From contig CAZOIK010000257.1 in NCBI GenBank assembly GCA_964579765.1, positions 1 through 29,390 of the forward strand: a DNA stretch of 29,390 nt, written 5' to 3'. A model generated the notes under the pieces. That model did no database searches. It saw nothing but the letters and a program-made list of their open reading frames with translations, and was not told the origin of the DNA. Positions 1-7,851 of the stretch are shown in pieces (within the stretch, counting starts at the first letter, position 1; the number at the start of each line of letters is the position of its first letter). Origin of the DNA: DATNBT01 sp964579765. Lineage in GTDB: Bacteria > Acidobacteriota > Vicinamibacteria > Vicinamibacterales > CAVVIG01. A program made the translations under genes and the position numbers.

Positions 1-290
1 CCGCGCGCGCCTCGTCCAAACTGCGGCGCCGGCGCCAGGGCGTTGCCGTTGTCATCGACAACGCGCATGCCCATGTTGGTGATGTAGGGAGTGTTCCAGA
101 CGCCCTTTTCGCCGGGCACGCGTCCGAAGTTGACGGTGCCGTCGGCGAAACGGGGCGTGGGTTCAGACGGCGGAGCCGGGCCGCGTCCGCGGCCCGGACC
201 TTCCTGAGCGCGTGCCGCCCACAGCGAGGCGATCACGAGCGCGGTCGTCGTCAGCAGTACACGACCGAGAGAACGGTTGGCCACACGCAC
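1..290 (-). CDS. Secreted protein of unknown function (C-terminus beyond window)
   Basis: Only the first 96 codons are present; the gene runs off the left edge. The GTG at 288-290 is chosen as start because a GAGGAG Shine-Dalgarno lies 6 nt upstream. The N-terminus has a signal peptide (a basic start, then LLTTTALVIASLWAARAQ), followed by a Gly/Pro/Arg linker and a motif reading PRFADGTVNFGRVPGEKGVW. That layout (short low-complexity linker, then a GVW segment) resembles the secreted proteins encoded at 882-1604 and 1717-2571, so it may be a distant relative. It follows the DUF6152 gene on the same strand with a 27-nt gap and is probably co-transcribed. The function is unknown; exported location is inferred from the leader. 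Confidence 0.75.
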   Translation of the reverse strand, partial: MRVANRSLGRVLLTTTALVIASLWAARAQEGPGRGRGPAPPSEPTPRFADGTVNFGRVPGEKGVWNTPYITNMGMRVVDDNGNALAPAPQFGRGAR

Positions 291-317
291 CGCGATCTCC
301 TCGCGTCTGTCGGACGA

Positions 318-719
318 CTACGGCTTCTGGGTGTTCTGGCTCGACGCCGCGAACAGACGCGTGCCGTTGCCGAGCACGACCGAGCGGGCGTTGCCGATGT
401 TGCTGCCGTCTTTCGCGGCGCTGCCCTCCACCGTGACCTCGTCGCCGACCTTCATCGAGTTGCGCGTCCAGCCCTGGCGCATCAGGCCGTTCGGGCTGCC
501 CATCTCGAGGCCCCAGTTCGTGACCTTGCCGCCGGCGTCCTTCACGTCGATGTAGAAGTAGGCGTGCGGGTTCATCCACTCGATCTTCGTGACGGTCCCC
601 GTCAGCTTGATCGGCTTGGCGGAGTCGAACTCCGCCGCGAACGAGTGGTGCGCCATCGCCGGCACCGACGCCAGCAACAGCCCGAGAGCAGCGATGCCAC
701 AAGCGATTTTCGTCTTCAT
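318..719 (-). CDS. DUF6152 family secreted protein
   Basis: 133 aa. The ATG at 717-719 has a GGAGG ribosome binding site and opens directly on a classical signal peptide ending ASVPAMA. Predicted cleavage leaves a mature protein starting HHSFAAEFD, the conserved beginning of DUF6152 proteins. The body contains KLTGTVTKIEWMNPHAYFYI and a later KVGDEVTVEGSAAKDGS, typical of a small OB-like beta-barrel. No catalytic function is established for the family. The conserved N-terminal His pair and the NPH histidine could bind a metal (inference). It is divergent from the gene at 882 and probably leads an operon with the partial gene at 1-290. Family assignment is strong; role unknown. Confidence 0.88.
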   Translation of the reverse strand: MKTKIACGIAALGLLLASVPAMAHHSFAAEFDSAKPIKLTGTVTKIEWMNPHAYFYIDVKDAGGKVTNWGLEMGSPNGLMRQGWTRNSMKVGDEVTVEGSAAKDGSNIGNARSVVLGNGTRLFAASSQNTQKP

Positions 720-881
720 CGGACAACCTCCACGCACTGAATGCGTTCGTAAGACCGGACTTGGCTCCAGTCCGAGCGAGTTCATTTTCGTAGCTCCGCC
801 GAGCGAAGTCAAATGCGTTCTCGGTCTTTCCCGGCGTATCATGAGCCTCGCATCCGACGGGTTGGTGAGGGGAGACGGGTG
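720..881. promoter_or_regulatory. Divergent intergenic region upstream of DUF6152 and secreted paralog
   Basis: 162 nt between two divergently transcribed secreted-protein genes, which must hold both promoters. A heptamer TGCGTTC occurs at 741-747 and 812-818, and AAGACCG (752-758) is inverted as CGGTCTT (821-827). A short GGACT/AGTCC hairpin lies near 759-775. No convincing -35/-10 pair stands out. These repeats could be operator half-sites or a degenerate extragenic repeat; the sequence alone does not decide. Confidence 0.35.
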
Positions 882-1604
882 ATGGCCTCTTTTTCACGAG
901 TGATCGCGGCAACTGCCCTGCTCGGCGGCCTCGCCACCGGGACCGTGGCGGCCCAGACAGCTCAACCGGCGACCGGCCTGAACGGCGTCTGGCAGGGGCC
1001 GTACGTGCCCGACATGACGCGGACCGCCCGAAACCAGATCGGCGAGCCTCAGCTCCCCTTCACGCCGGCCGGCGAGAAGGCGTGGACGAGCTACGACGCC
1101 GCCAACGGCGACTACACCGGGTCGTGTCTGCCGTTCGGCCTGAGCCGATCGGTCAACGCGCCCAATCCGTTTCAGATCGTCGTCGGCGGCGGCTACGTCG
1201 CGTTTCTGTTCGAAGTGAACAACTGGTTCCATGTCGTGCCGACCGACGGCCGCGCGATGCCGCGCGATCCGAACCCGCAGTGGTTCGGCACCTCGGTCGG
1301 CCGCTGGGACGGCGACACGCTCGTCGTCGAGACCCGCGGCTTCAACGGCTGGACGCGCCTCGACACGATCGGCCACCCGCACAGCAACCAGCTGCACCTG
1401 ACGCAGACGTTCCACCGGACGGACGCGGACCACATCGCCTACACGGTCACCGTGGACGATCCGGTGATGTACACGCGGCCGTGGAAGAACGAGCGCGTCC
1501 TGACGCGTCAGAAGGGCGAGCTCATCGAGTACTCGTGCGAGGAGAACAACAAGGACCTTCGCGAAGGACATATCAAGCGGTGGGTGCCGCCCACGGCTCA
1601 ATAG
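882..1604 (+). CDS. Secreted protein of unknown function, 'GVWQGPYVPDM' family (paralog 1)
   Basis: 240 aa. The ATG at 882 is preceded by GGGGAGA and begins a signal peptide (SRVIAATALLGGLATGTVAAQ). The mature part carries motifs shared with the next gene: GVWQGPYVPDM, NGDYTGSCLPFG, VGRWDGDTLVVET, LDTIGHPHS, VDDPVMYTRPWKNER and EYSCEENNKDLREGHIK. Two cysteines, one in SCLPFG and one in YSCEENN, are kept in both paralogs and could form a disulfide in the periplasm. The HPHS and DGDTLV motifs recur in many secreted Acidobacteriota proteins that remain uncharacterised. No enzyme signature is recognised. It forms a tandem pair with the gene at 1717, separated by one copy of the 88-bp leader repeat. 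Confidence 0.85.
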   Translation: MASFSRVIAATALLGGLATGTVAAQTAQPATGLNGVWQGPYVPDMTRTARNQIGEPQLPFTPAGEKAWTSYDAANGDYTGSCLPFGLSRSVNAPNPFQIVVGGGYVAFLFEVNNWFHVVPTDGRAMPRDPNPQWFGTSVGRWDGDTLVVETRGFNGWTRLDTIGHPHSNQLHLTQTFHRTDADHIAYTVTVDDPVMYTRPWKNERVLTRQKGELIEYSCEENNKDLREGHIKRWVPPTAQ

Positions 1605-1623
1605 GGGTTCGAGAGGTTCACTC

Positions 1624-1710
1624 GCGCCCGCGGCCAGCCGCGAGCGGGAGCGAGCGGCTCGGCGTAAGTTCCGCGCGGGGGTGGGGCCCCGCGCGCAGTG
1701 GAAAAAAGGA
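1624..1710 (+). repeat. Leader repeat, copy A (structured 5' element with RBS)
   Basis: This is one of four copies in the window of a roughly 88-bp element; the others are at 7761-7848 (minus), 16371-16460 and 21504-21590. It starts GCGCCCGCGGCCAGCCGCGA, has a stem AGCCGC/GCGGCT, then a 9-bp hairpin (CGCGCGGGG / CCCCGCGCG around GTGGGG) and a purine tail ending AAAAAAGGA. That tail is the ribosome binding site of the gene at 1717, 6 nt before its ATG. It fills almost the whole gap between the two paralogs. Confidence 0.9.
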
Positions 1711-1716
1711 AACGCA

Positions 1717-2571
1717 ATGCGCAGATATCTGACGCTCGCCGCCGTCATCGCCGTGCTCACGGCGTGGCCGCACGCACAAATCACCGGGCAGACGCCCGTG
1801 CCGAACCGGGCGCCGACCGGTCCAACGCCGCGGACGCCGAGCGGGCATCCGGATCTTTCCGGCGTCTGGCAGCGGCCGTATGTGCCCGACATGTCGCGCA
1901 ACGGCCGCGGACAGGTCGGCTACGCGGAGCCGCCGTTCTCGCCGGCGGATTCCCCGGCGAAGCGTGCCGAGTTGCACAACGCCGGCAACTACGCCGAGCT
2001 GCCGTTCACACCCGCCGGCCTCGACGACTGGAAGACGTACGACCCGACCAACGGCGACTACACGGGGAGCTGCCTGCCGTTTGGCATGAGCCGCTCGATG
2101 AACTCGCCCGATCCGCTGCAGATCATGCAGAGCGACAAGTACATCGGCCTGCTGTTCGAGCAGAACTCCTGGTTCCACGTCGTCAAGATGAACCGCGAGC
2201 ATCCGAAAGACGTCGAGCCGACCTGGTTCGGCGACTCGGTCGGCCGCTGGGACGGCGACACGCTCGTCATCGACACGACCGGGTTCAACGGCAACACGCG
2301 GCTCGACACGATCGGGCATCCGCACAGCGACGCGCTGCACATGGTGCAGACGCTGCATCGCACGGACGCGGGCCACATCGCGTACACCGTGACGATCGAC
2401 GATCCGAAGGCCTACACGAAGCCGTGGAAGAACGAGCGGACCTTCACGCTGATGAACACCGAGATCCTCGAGTACTCCTGCGAGGAGAACAACAAGGATC
2501 TGCGCAGCGGCCACATCAAGTTCTGGGCGCCGCCCGAGAAGCCGAAGTACCCGGCGACCGTCGCGCGCTAA
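1717..2571 (+). CDS. Secreted protein of unknown function, 'GVWQRPYVPDM' family (paralog 2)
   Basis: 284 aa. The ATG at 1717 lies 6 nt after an AAAAAAGGA ribosome binding site supplied by the leader repeat. A signal peptide (RRYLTLAAVIAVLTAWPHA) is followed by a Pro/Thr linker, GHPDLSGVWQRPYVPDM, and the same motif series as the preceding gene. This includes NGDYTGSCLPFG, SVGRWDGDTLVIDT, LDTIGHPHS, IDDPKAYTKPWKNER and EYSCEENNKDLRSGHIK. It differs by an insert of about 25 residues (SPADSPAKRAELHNAGNYAE and flanks) before the FTPAG segment. High similarity and adjacency point to tandem duplication. The protein is periplasmic or extracellular by its leader. Its function is unknown and no cofactor-binding motif is recognised. 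Confidence 0.87.
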   Translation: MRRYLTLAAVIAVLTAWPHAQITGQTPVPNRAPTGPTPRTPSGHPDLSGVWQRPYVPDMSRNGRGQVGYAEPPFSPADSPAKRAELHNAGNYAELPFTPAGLDDWKTYDPTNGDYTGSCLPFGMSRSMNSPDPLQIMQSDKYIGLLFEQNSWFHVVKMNREHPKDVEPTWFGDSVGRWDGDTLVIDTTGFNGNTRLDTIGHPHSDALHMVQTLHRTDAGHIAYTVTIDDPKAYTKPWKNERTFTLMNTEILEYSCEENNKDLRSGHIKFWAPPEKPKYPATVAR

Positions 2572-2792
2572 TCGCAGGGGCGAGGCTGGCCCCGGGCTGC
2601 CGGACGCGGACGCGCCGGCAGTCGAACGCCGCTCGCTGCCCTGCGCTCCGCACGACGAGAAGTCGCTCACTCGATCGACATCCGGTCCGCACGCGAGACC
2701 CGGATTCCCCGCCGGCGGAGTGCCGACGCACAGCTTCGACGTGAGCGTCGTCAGCGCGCGTGCAGCGCAGTCACTCCACGAACCGGACGTGT

Positions 2793-2798
2793 TATATT
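2793..2798 (+). promoter_or_regulatory. Candidate -10 element (TATATT) for a near-leaderless mRNA
   Basis: TATATT stands out in a GC-rich 235-nt gap (2572-2806) that otherwise shows no gene and no clear terminator. It ends 8 nt before the ATG at 2807, and there is no Shine-Dalgarno between them. Transcription would start at or next to the start codon. The -35 region is not obvious. Confidence 0.5.
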
Positions 2799-2806
2799 CC
2801 GCCCTT

Positions 2807-3790
<984 letters not shown>

Positions 3791-3791
3791 C

Positions 3792-4235
3792 TCAGCGCTG
3801 AATCAGCAGATACCCGCCTGACGGTTGCGGGCATTCAATGACGGGCAACGGGCGATCGCCGGGACGGACAACGCCCAGCGCGAGCGTGCCGCCTGTCTGT
3901 GCCGCAAACATGGCGAGCAGCACTCGGGCGGTGACGTCGGCGGCGCGATCGACGGTGACCGGACGGTCCGCGAGCGCTCGGCACACGCGAACGCCGCCGC
4001 CGGCGGGCAGGGCTTCGACGACGTCGTGCACGGCGACCTGCAGCGGGACGGTCTCGGCCCGCGTCGTGTGAATCGTCCGGTCGAGCAGCGGGTCGTCGCC
4101 GCGATGCCTCAGCGCATCGACGCCGAACCCGATCGCGACGAACGCACCGACGCCAAGCAGGAACGGCAGCGCGGCGCGAGCGGCGGCACGAACGTTGAGC
4201 AATCCTGGCCCTCGCCCGAAAGCGGCGTCACGCAC
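3792..4235 (-). CDS. Small membrane-anchored hypothetical protein
   Basis: About 148 aa from a GTG at 4233-4235 that overlaps the end of the DUF1932 gene by 8 nt. No strong ribosome binding site is visible, so the start is uncertain; a TTG or GTG some 15-20 codons downstream is also possible. One transmembrane segment (ARAALPFLLGVGAFVAIGFGVDAL) is followed by a soluble domain of about 100 residues ending PQPSGGYLLIQR. I recognise no family. The overlap with the upstream gene suggests translational coupling. A perfect 10-bp palindrome TCAGCGCTGA (3792-3801) covers its stop codon, next to the stop of the convergent gene. Confidence 0.55.
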   Translation of the reverse strand: MRDAAFGRGPGLLNVRAAARAALPFLLGVGAFVAIGFGVDALRHRGDDPLLDRTIHTTRAETVPLQVAVHDVVEALPAGGGVRVCRALADRPVTVDRAADVTARVLLAMFAAQTGGTLALGVVRPGDRPLPVIECPQPSGGYLLIQR

Positions 4236-5097
4236 GGTCGAGCGCTGCCGACGGCAGCGTGTCAATCACCTCCACGACGTCCTGATAGGACGTCGGCCCG
4301 GCGGGGCCGAAGTGCGACTTCAGGTTCATCCGCGCGCTCCAGTCCTGCCGGCGCGCGGTCGCTTCGGCCATGATCGGATCGACGCCGATCGCCCTCAGCG
4401 TTTCGGCGACCTCTTCCATCTCGCGCGCCCGCCGCTCGCCGTGGACGACGACGCGTCCGCTCGTGTAGTCGGCGAGCTTCTTCCAGTCGATGCCGGGCCA
4501 GGTCTCCTTCAGCGACGCGAAGACAAGATCGTCCGCGCCGAACTTCGTCGCGGCCATCACGCATTCGAACAGCAGCGCTTCAATTCCTTTCACGACGATG
4601 CTGCGGCACATCTTGACGGCCGCGGCGCTGCCGGTCTTCGCGCCCTCGAGGATCTCCATGCGCATGCCGAACGGCGCCATCGCCTGCTTGAACGCCTGCG
4701 CGCCCGCTCCGCCGATGAGCATCGGCACCGTGTGGCCATACGGCGCGACTGGCGCCATCACGGCGACTTCGACGAAGCTCGCGCCGCCGGCACTCACCAC
4801 ACGCTCGATGTCCTGCTTCAGCGCGGGCGAGACGGAGTTGATGTCGGCGTACGTGTGGCGGCTCGTCAGGAACGGCGCGTTCTGCCGTGCGGCGTCGAGC
4901 GCGGAGCTCGACGTGACGGCCGAGACAATCACGTCGGCCGACGCGGCCAGCGCCTGCGGCGAGCCGACGATGGTCGCGACGTCGGACGTCTTCGGCGTGA
5001 TGTCGTACGCGAAGATGCGCTCGACGCCCGCCGAGCGCAGCCCGCGCGCGATCGTCGATCCCGCCTCGCCGAAGCCGATGAAGCCCAGGGAGAACAT
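4228..5097 (-). CDS. DUF1932 / 6-phosphogluconate-dehydrogenase-like NAD(P)-binding protein
   Basis: 289 aa. The N-terminus LGFIGFGEAGSTIARGL is a Rossmann NAD(P)-binding loop, followed by AYDITPK and a DVIVSAVTSS strand-loop as in beta-hydroxyacid dehydrogenases. The middle has GASFVEVAVMAPVAPYG and GSAAAVKMCRS, where the lysine sits at the catalytic position of the superfamily. The C-terminal half (KGIEALLFECVMAATKFG to the end) matches DUF1932. The usual asparagine shortly after the catalytic lysine is not seen. The substrate is unknown. Its place behind an aromatic-acid transporter suggests a role in handling a hydroxyacid or semialdehyde from aromatic catabolism (inference). It is separated from the transporter gene by a 110-nt repeat-rich gap and may be transcribed on its own. 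Confidence 0.85.
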   Translation of the reverse strand: MFSLGFIGFGEAGSTIARGLRSAGVERIFAYDITPKTSDVATIVGSPQALAASADVIVSAVTSSSALDAARQNAPFLTSRHTYADINSVSPALKQDIERVVSAGGASFVEVAVMAPVAPYGHTVPMLIGGAGAQAFKQAMAPFGMRMEILEGAKTGSAAAVKMCRSIVVKGIEALLFECVMAATKFGADDLVFASLKETWPGIDWKKLADYTSGRVVVHGERRAREMEEVAETLRAIGVDPIMAEATARRQDWSARMNLKSHFGPAGPTSYQDVVEVIDTLPSAALDRA

Positions 5098-5109
5098 GAA
5101 TTGGATTAC

Positions 5110-5190
5110 CTGGTGATTGGGCGATCTGGTGATTGGGTGACGTGCCGCCTCAGATCACCAGACCCAATCACCACATCACGAGGTCACCAG
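5110..5190. repeat. GGTGATTGGG direct and inverted repeat block
   Basis: Two direct 16-mers, CTGGTGATTGGGCGAT (5110-5125) and CTGGTGATTGGGTGAC (5126-5141), are followed by inverted versions (AGATCACCAG, ACCCAATCACCA, GGTCACCAG) to 5190. A 12-bp perfect stem can form between 5127-5138 and 5162-5173. The block is visibly less GC-rich than its surroundings. It fills the gap between the transporter stop and the DUF1932 start. It may act as a transcription attenuator or be an extragenic repeat. Confidence 0.75.
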
Positions 5191-5207
5191 ACGAACAAAT
5201 CACGTGT

Positions 5208-6569
5208 TCAGTGCGCGGCGGCCATCGCGCCGACGCGCGCGCCGCTCGAGCTGCTCGAGCCGGGGATGTGCCGCTTCACGACCGCGAGCGAGACGAACGC
5301 AATGCTCATCGTGCCGGCAATCAGCATGAAGTACGACGACGCGCCGCCGGCGTCGAGCGCCCACTGGCCGAGCGCCGGGCTGAACACGCTGCCGATGCGG
5401 CCGACGCCCACGGCCGTGCCGACGCCGGTCGATCGAATCGACGTCGGATACACGTGCGCGGCGAGCGCGTACATCGTCGTCTGCACGGCGTTGATGAGGC
5501 CGCCCGTCCACGCGAGCATCGCGAACACGGGGACGGCGTCCTGGGGCCCGATCTGCATGATCGACAGCACCATCGCGCCGGCAATCGCGAGGCCGGCCAT
5601 CGTGAGCATCGACAGCCGCGACCCGAAGCGCATGATGACGAGGGCGCCGACGATGGCGCCGACGACGCCGCCGACGTTGAAGGCCGTCAGCCCGTAGCTG
5701 GCCGTGCCGACGCTGAAGTGGCTGCTGGTGAGCATTTGCGGCACCCAGTTCGTGCCCATGTAGACCGAGAGCAGGCAGAAGAAGAACGAGCCGCAGAGCG
5801 CGAGCGTGTCGCGCGCGTACGACGCGGTGAAGAGCTCGCCGACCGACGTGCGCGTCACGGCTTTCTCGCGGGCGTCCACGAACTCGGCGTCGGACGGCAC
5901 GTCGTGGCCCAGGCGCCGCAGCAGCGCGACCAGCTGCGGCCAGCGCTCGCGCCGGCGCGCGAGAAACCGCGGCGACTCCGGCAGCACTTTCAGCAGCACC
6001 GCCGCCAGGGCCAGCGGGATGACGCCGCACACGACGAACAAGATCCGCCAGCCGAAGTTCGGCAGGATGGCGCCGCCGATCAAACCGGCGAGCGAGCCGC
6101 CAAGCGGGATGCAGACGATCGTGAGCGTCACGGCAAACGGACGCTGGCGCGTCGGCACGTACTCCGACGCCAGCGACGCGGCGTTGGGCATCGCGCCGCC
6201 CATCCCGAGGCCGGTGAAGAACCGGTAGACGGCGAGCATCGTCGGATTGGCGGACGTGGCGACGAGCAGCGTCAGGAGACCGAACGCGAGCAGGCTGCCG
6301 AGGAGGGCGATGCGGCGGCCGAACTTGTCGCCGATGTAGCCGCCCACGAAGCTGCCGGTGACCATGCCGATGAAGCCGGTGGTCAACGCCGGTGTCAGCG
6401 CACCGCGCGCCACGTGCCAGTCGCGCATCATCACCGGGATGGCGCCCCCGAGCACCTGGTTGTCGAGGCCGTCGAAGATGATCGTCAGCGCCGTCGCCGC
6501 GACGAGCAGCTTCTGATACCCGCCCCACTGCCCGTCGTCGAGTGCCGCGCCGACATCGACCGTTTTCAT
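5208..6569 (-). CDS. MFS transporter, aromatic acid:H+ symporter type
   Basis: 453 aa with about 12 hydrophobic segments. The ATG at 6567-6569 has an AGGGGG ribosome binding site 5 nt away and follows the dioxygenase stop by 14 nt, so the two are co-transcribed. TM1 carries FDGLDNQVLGGAIPVM, matching the DGxD signature of the AAHS family (PcaK/BenK-like). The loop between TM2 and TM3 has GDKFGRR, the MFS signature. A PESPRFLARRRERWPQ stretch begins the central cytoplasmic loop. AAHS proteins import 4-hydroxybenzoate, protocatechuate or similar acids with protons. Linkage to a ring-cleavage dioxygenase supports protocatechuate or gallate as the substrate (inference). The serine-rich C-terminal tail (GSSSSSGA) is unusual but not informative. 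Confidence 0.9.
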   Translation of the reverse strand: MKTVDVGAALDDGQWGGYQKLLVAATALTIIFDGLDNQVLGGAIPVMMRDWHVARGALTPALTTGFIGMVTGSFVGGYIGDKFGRRIALLGSLLAFGLLTLLVATSANPTMLAVYRFFTGLGMGGAMPNAASLASEYVPTRQRPFAVTLTIVCIPLGGSLAGLIGGAILPNFGWRILFVVCGVIPLALAAVLLKVLPESPRFLARRRERWPQLVALLRRLGHDVPSDAEFVDAREKAVTRTSVGELFTASYARDTLALCGSFFFCLLSVYMGTNWVPQMLTSSHFSVGTASYGLTAFNVGGVVGAIVGALVIMRFGSRLSMLTMAGLAIAGAMVLSIMQIGPQDAVPVFAMLAWTGGLINAVQTTMYALAAHVYPTSIRSTGVGTAVGVGRIGSVFSPALGQWALDAGGASSYFMLIAGTMSIAFVSLAVVKRHIPGSSSSSGARVGAMAAAH

Positions 6570-6583
6570 CGCGCCCCCTGGAG

Positions 6584-7756
6584 TCAGTGTTTGCCTGCCA
6601 TGGCCTGCTGTCCTCGTGCGTGGCTCGTCGAGAAGATCACGTGCAGCGCCATCAGCGCCTGCAGCGGATGCGCGCCCGCCTCGACGAGCGGACCGACGTG
6701 CTCGCTGACGAGCCCGCCCTTGCCCACGTTCACCATCTCCTCGGCGGCGACCCGCTGCTTGCCGTGGAGGTTGTACTCGCTGGCGACGCTGTCGAGATCG
6801 TCGATGATGCGCTTCCGCAGTTCCTGGCTGTGGCGCGACTCGAAGAGCAGCTTGTTCAGCCCGTAGCCCTCGGACGGCGGGTGCTTGTAGAAGAGGAAGC
6901 CCTGGTTCTTGAAATTCCAGCCGCCGGCGTTGACGTCGAACGCCGCGGTCTTGTGCGCGCGCTCCGGCATGAAGCGCATCATGCACAGGCCGTGGTGCCA
7001 GGTCGGGATGTAGTCGATGAGCTCGCCCTTGTGCGCGCCGATCGCGCCGAACATCACCGCCCAGCTCAGCAGCTCGGTGTTGCCGACTTCGTCGAGCTGC
7101 TCCGGTGTCATGTCCAGCAGCGCGTCGATGTTCCCGGCCTCCATCTGCGACACGAGCCAGCGATCGAAGTCGAACTCCGGATGCAGGTACTTCGTCGTCC
7201 CCGGGAAGTGCGACATGCCGCCGCTCGCGACGACGGCGACGCGTTCCTTCCGGCCTTTGACGATCTGCGCCAGCGCCTGCCCGAGCGCCTGGCAGCGCTT
7301 CGCCGTCGGCAGCGGCGGCACGTAGACGTTGGTGAAGAACGGAATGACCGGGATCTTGCGCGGGCCGATCACGTACTCGAACGGGATGGAGAACGCGTGT
7401 CCCAGCTCGGCGTCTTCCGAATAGGCGATGTCGAAGTTGTGCTCGGTGACCAGCTTGTCGAGGATGTCCTCCGCCATCTCGCGGTGGATCGGCAGCGTGT
7501 GCTCGCGGCCGGCGAACTTCGCATGCGCCGTGTCGCCGGCGACGATGCAGAACGTCGGGACGCAGGAGACCGAGAACGTCTCGACGTGATCGGCGCCGAG
7601 GAAGATGATGACGTCCGGCTTCGCCTCGTCGAGCGCCTTGCCGAGCTCGTTCATCGCGCGGCCCGCCTGGTCGAGCTGCTCCGGGTTCTCGTCCGGCGGA
7701 CGCGTGAACATGTACGGCGTGTGACAGGTTCCGACGGCGGCGACAATCTCGCCCAT
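6584..7756 (-). CDS. Fused LigB-LigA extradiol dioxygenase (protocatechuate 4,5-/gallate dioxygenase type)
   Basis: 390 aa class III extradiol dioxygenase. The LigB-like catalytic domain (about 1-295) keeps the non-haem Fe(II) ligands His12 (GTCHTPYM), His57 (GADHVETF) and Glu228 (GNTELLSW), and the acid/base His183 (GGMSHFPG). Residues from about 298 to 385 (YGLNKLLFESRHSQELRKRI onward) match the small LigA alpha subunit, so both chains are fused as in gallate dioxygenase DesB. It opens the ring of protocatechuate, giving carboxyhydroxymuconate semialdehyde, or of gallate, giving oxalomesaconate. The neighbouring ligC argues that protocatechuate is at least one substrate. The fusion resembles gallate enzymes, so specificity is open. 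The ATG at 7754-7756 is served by AAAAAAGAGGA from leader repeat copy B. Confidence 0.93.
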   Translation of the reverse strand: MGEIVAAVGTCHTPYMFTRPPDENPEQLDQAGRAMNELGKALDEAKPDVIIFLGADHVETFSVSCVPTFCIVAGDTAHAKFAGREHTLPIHREMAEDILDKLVTEHNFDIAYSEDAELGHAFSIPFEYVIGPRKIPVIPFFTNVYVPPLPTAKRCQALGQALAQIVKGRKERVAVVASGGMSHFPGTTKYLHPEFDFDRWLVSQMEAGNIDALLDMTPEQLDEVGNTELLSWAVMFGAIGAHKGELIDYIPTWHHGLCMMRFMPERAHKTAAFDVNAGGWNFKNQGFLFYKHPPSEGYGLNKLLFESRHSQELRKRIIDDLDSVASEYNLHGKQRVAAEEMVNVGKGGLVSEHVGPLVEAGAHPLQALMALHVIFSTSHARGQQAMAGKH

Positions 7757-7760
7757 GGCT

Positions 7761-7848
7761 GTCCTCTTTTTTCACTGGCGCCGGGGTCCCACCCCGGCGC
7801 GAACTGACGCCGAGCCGCTCGCTCCCGCTCGCGGCTGGCCGCAGGCGC
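7761..7848 (-). repeat. Leader repeat, copy B (inside the lig operon)
   Basis: Minus-strand copy of the leader repeat. Read on that strand it starts GCGCCTGCGGCCAGCCGCGA and has the hairpin GCGCCGGGG / CCCCGGCGC around a 5-nt loop TGGGA. It ends in AAAAAAGAGGAC, 4 nt before the dioxygenase start codon. It occupies nearly all of the 95-nt gap between ligK and the dioxygenase gene, in an operon where some other junctions overlap. Confidence 0.9.
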
Positions 7849-7851
7849 TCC

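Noticed and set aside
2572..2792. Possible small gene or terminator after the second secreted paralog
   Set aside because: Open frames here are short with no RBS or motif, and the GC-rich stretches form only weak stems without a T-tract.
5208..7775. An 855-codon open frame spanning the transporter and dioxygenase genes
   Set aside because: Its upstream part is an arginine-rich shadow of the dioxygenase gene in another frame. Only the MFS part from 6569 has family motifs and an RBS.
7761..7848. Leader repeat as an intrinsic terminator
   Set aside because: The T-run on the opposite strand precedes the hairpin rather than following it, and on the gene strand the hairpin is followed by A-rich RBS sequence. 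Neither direction fits a terminator.
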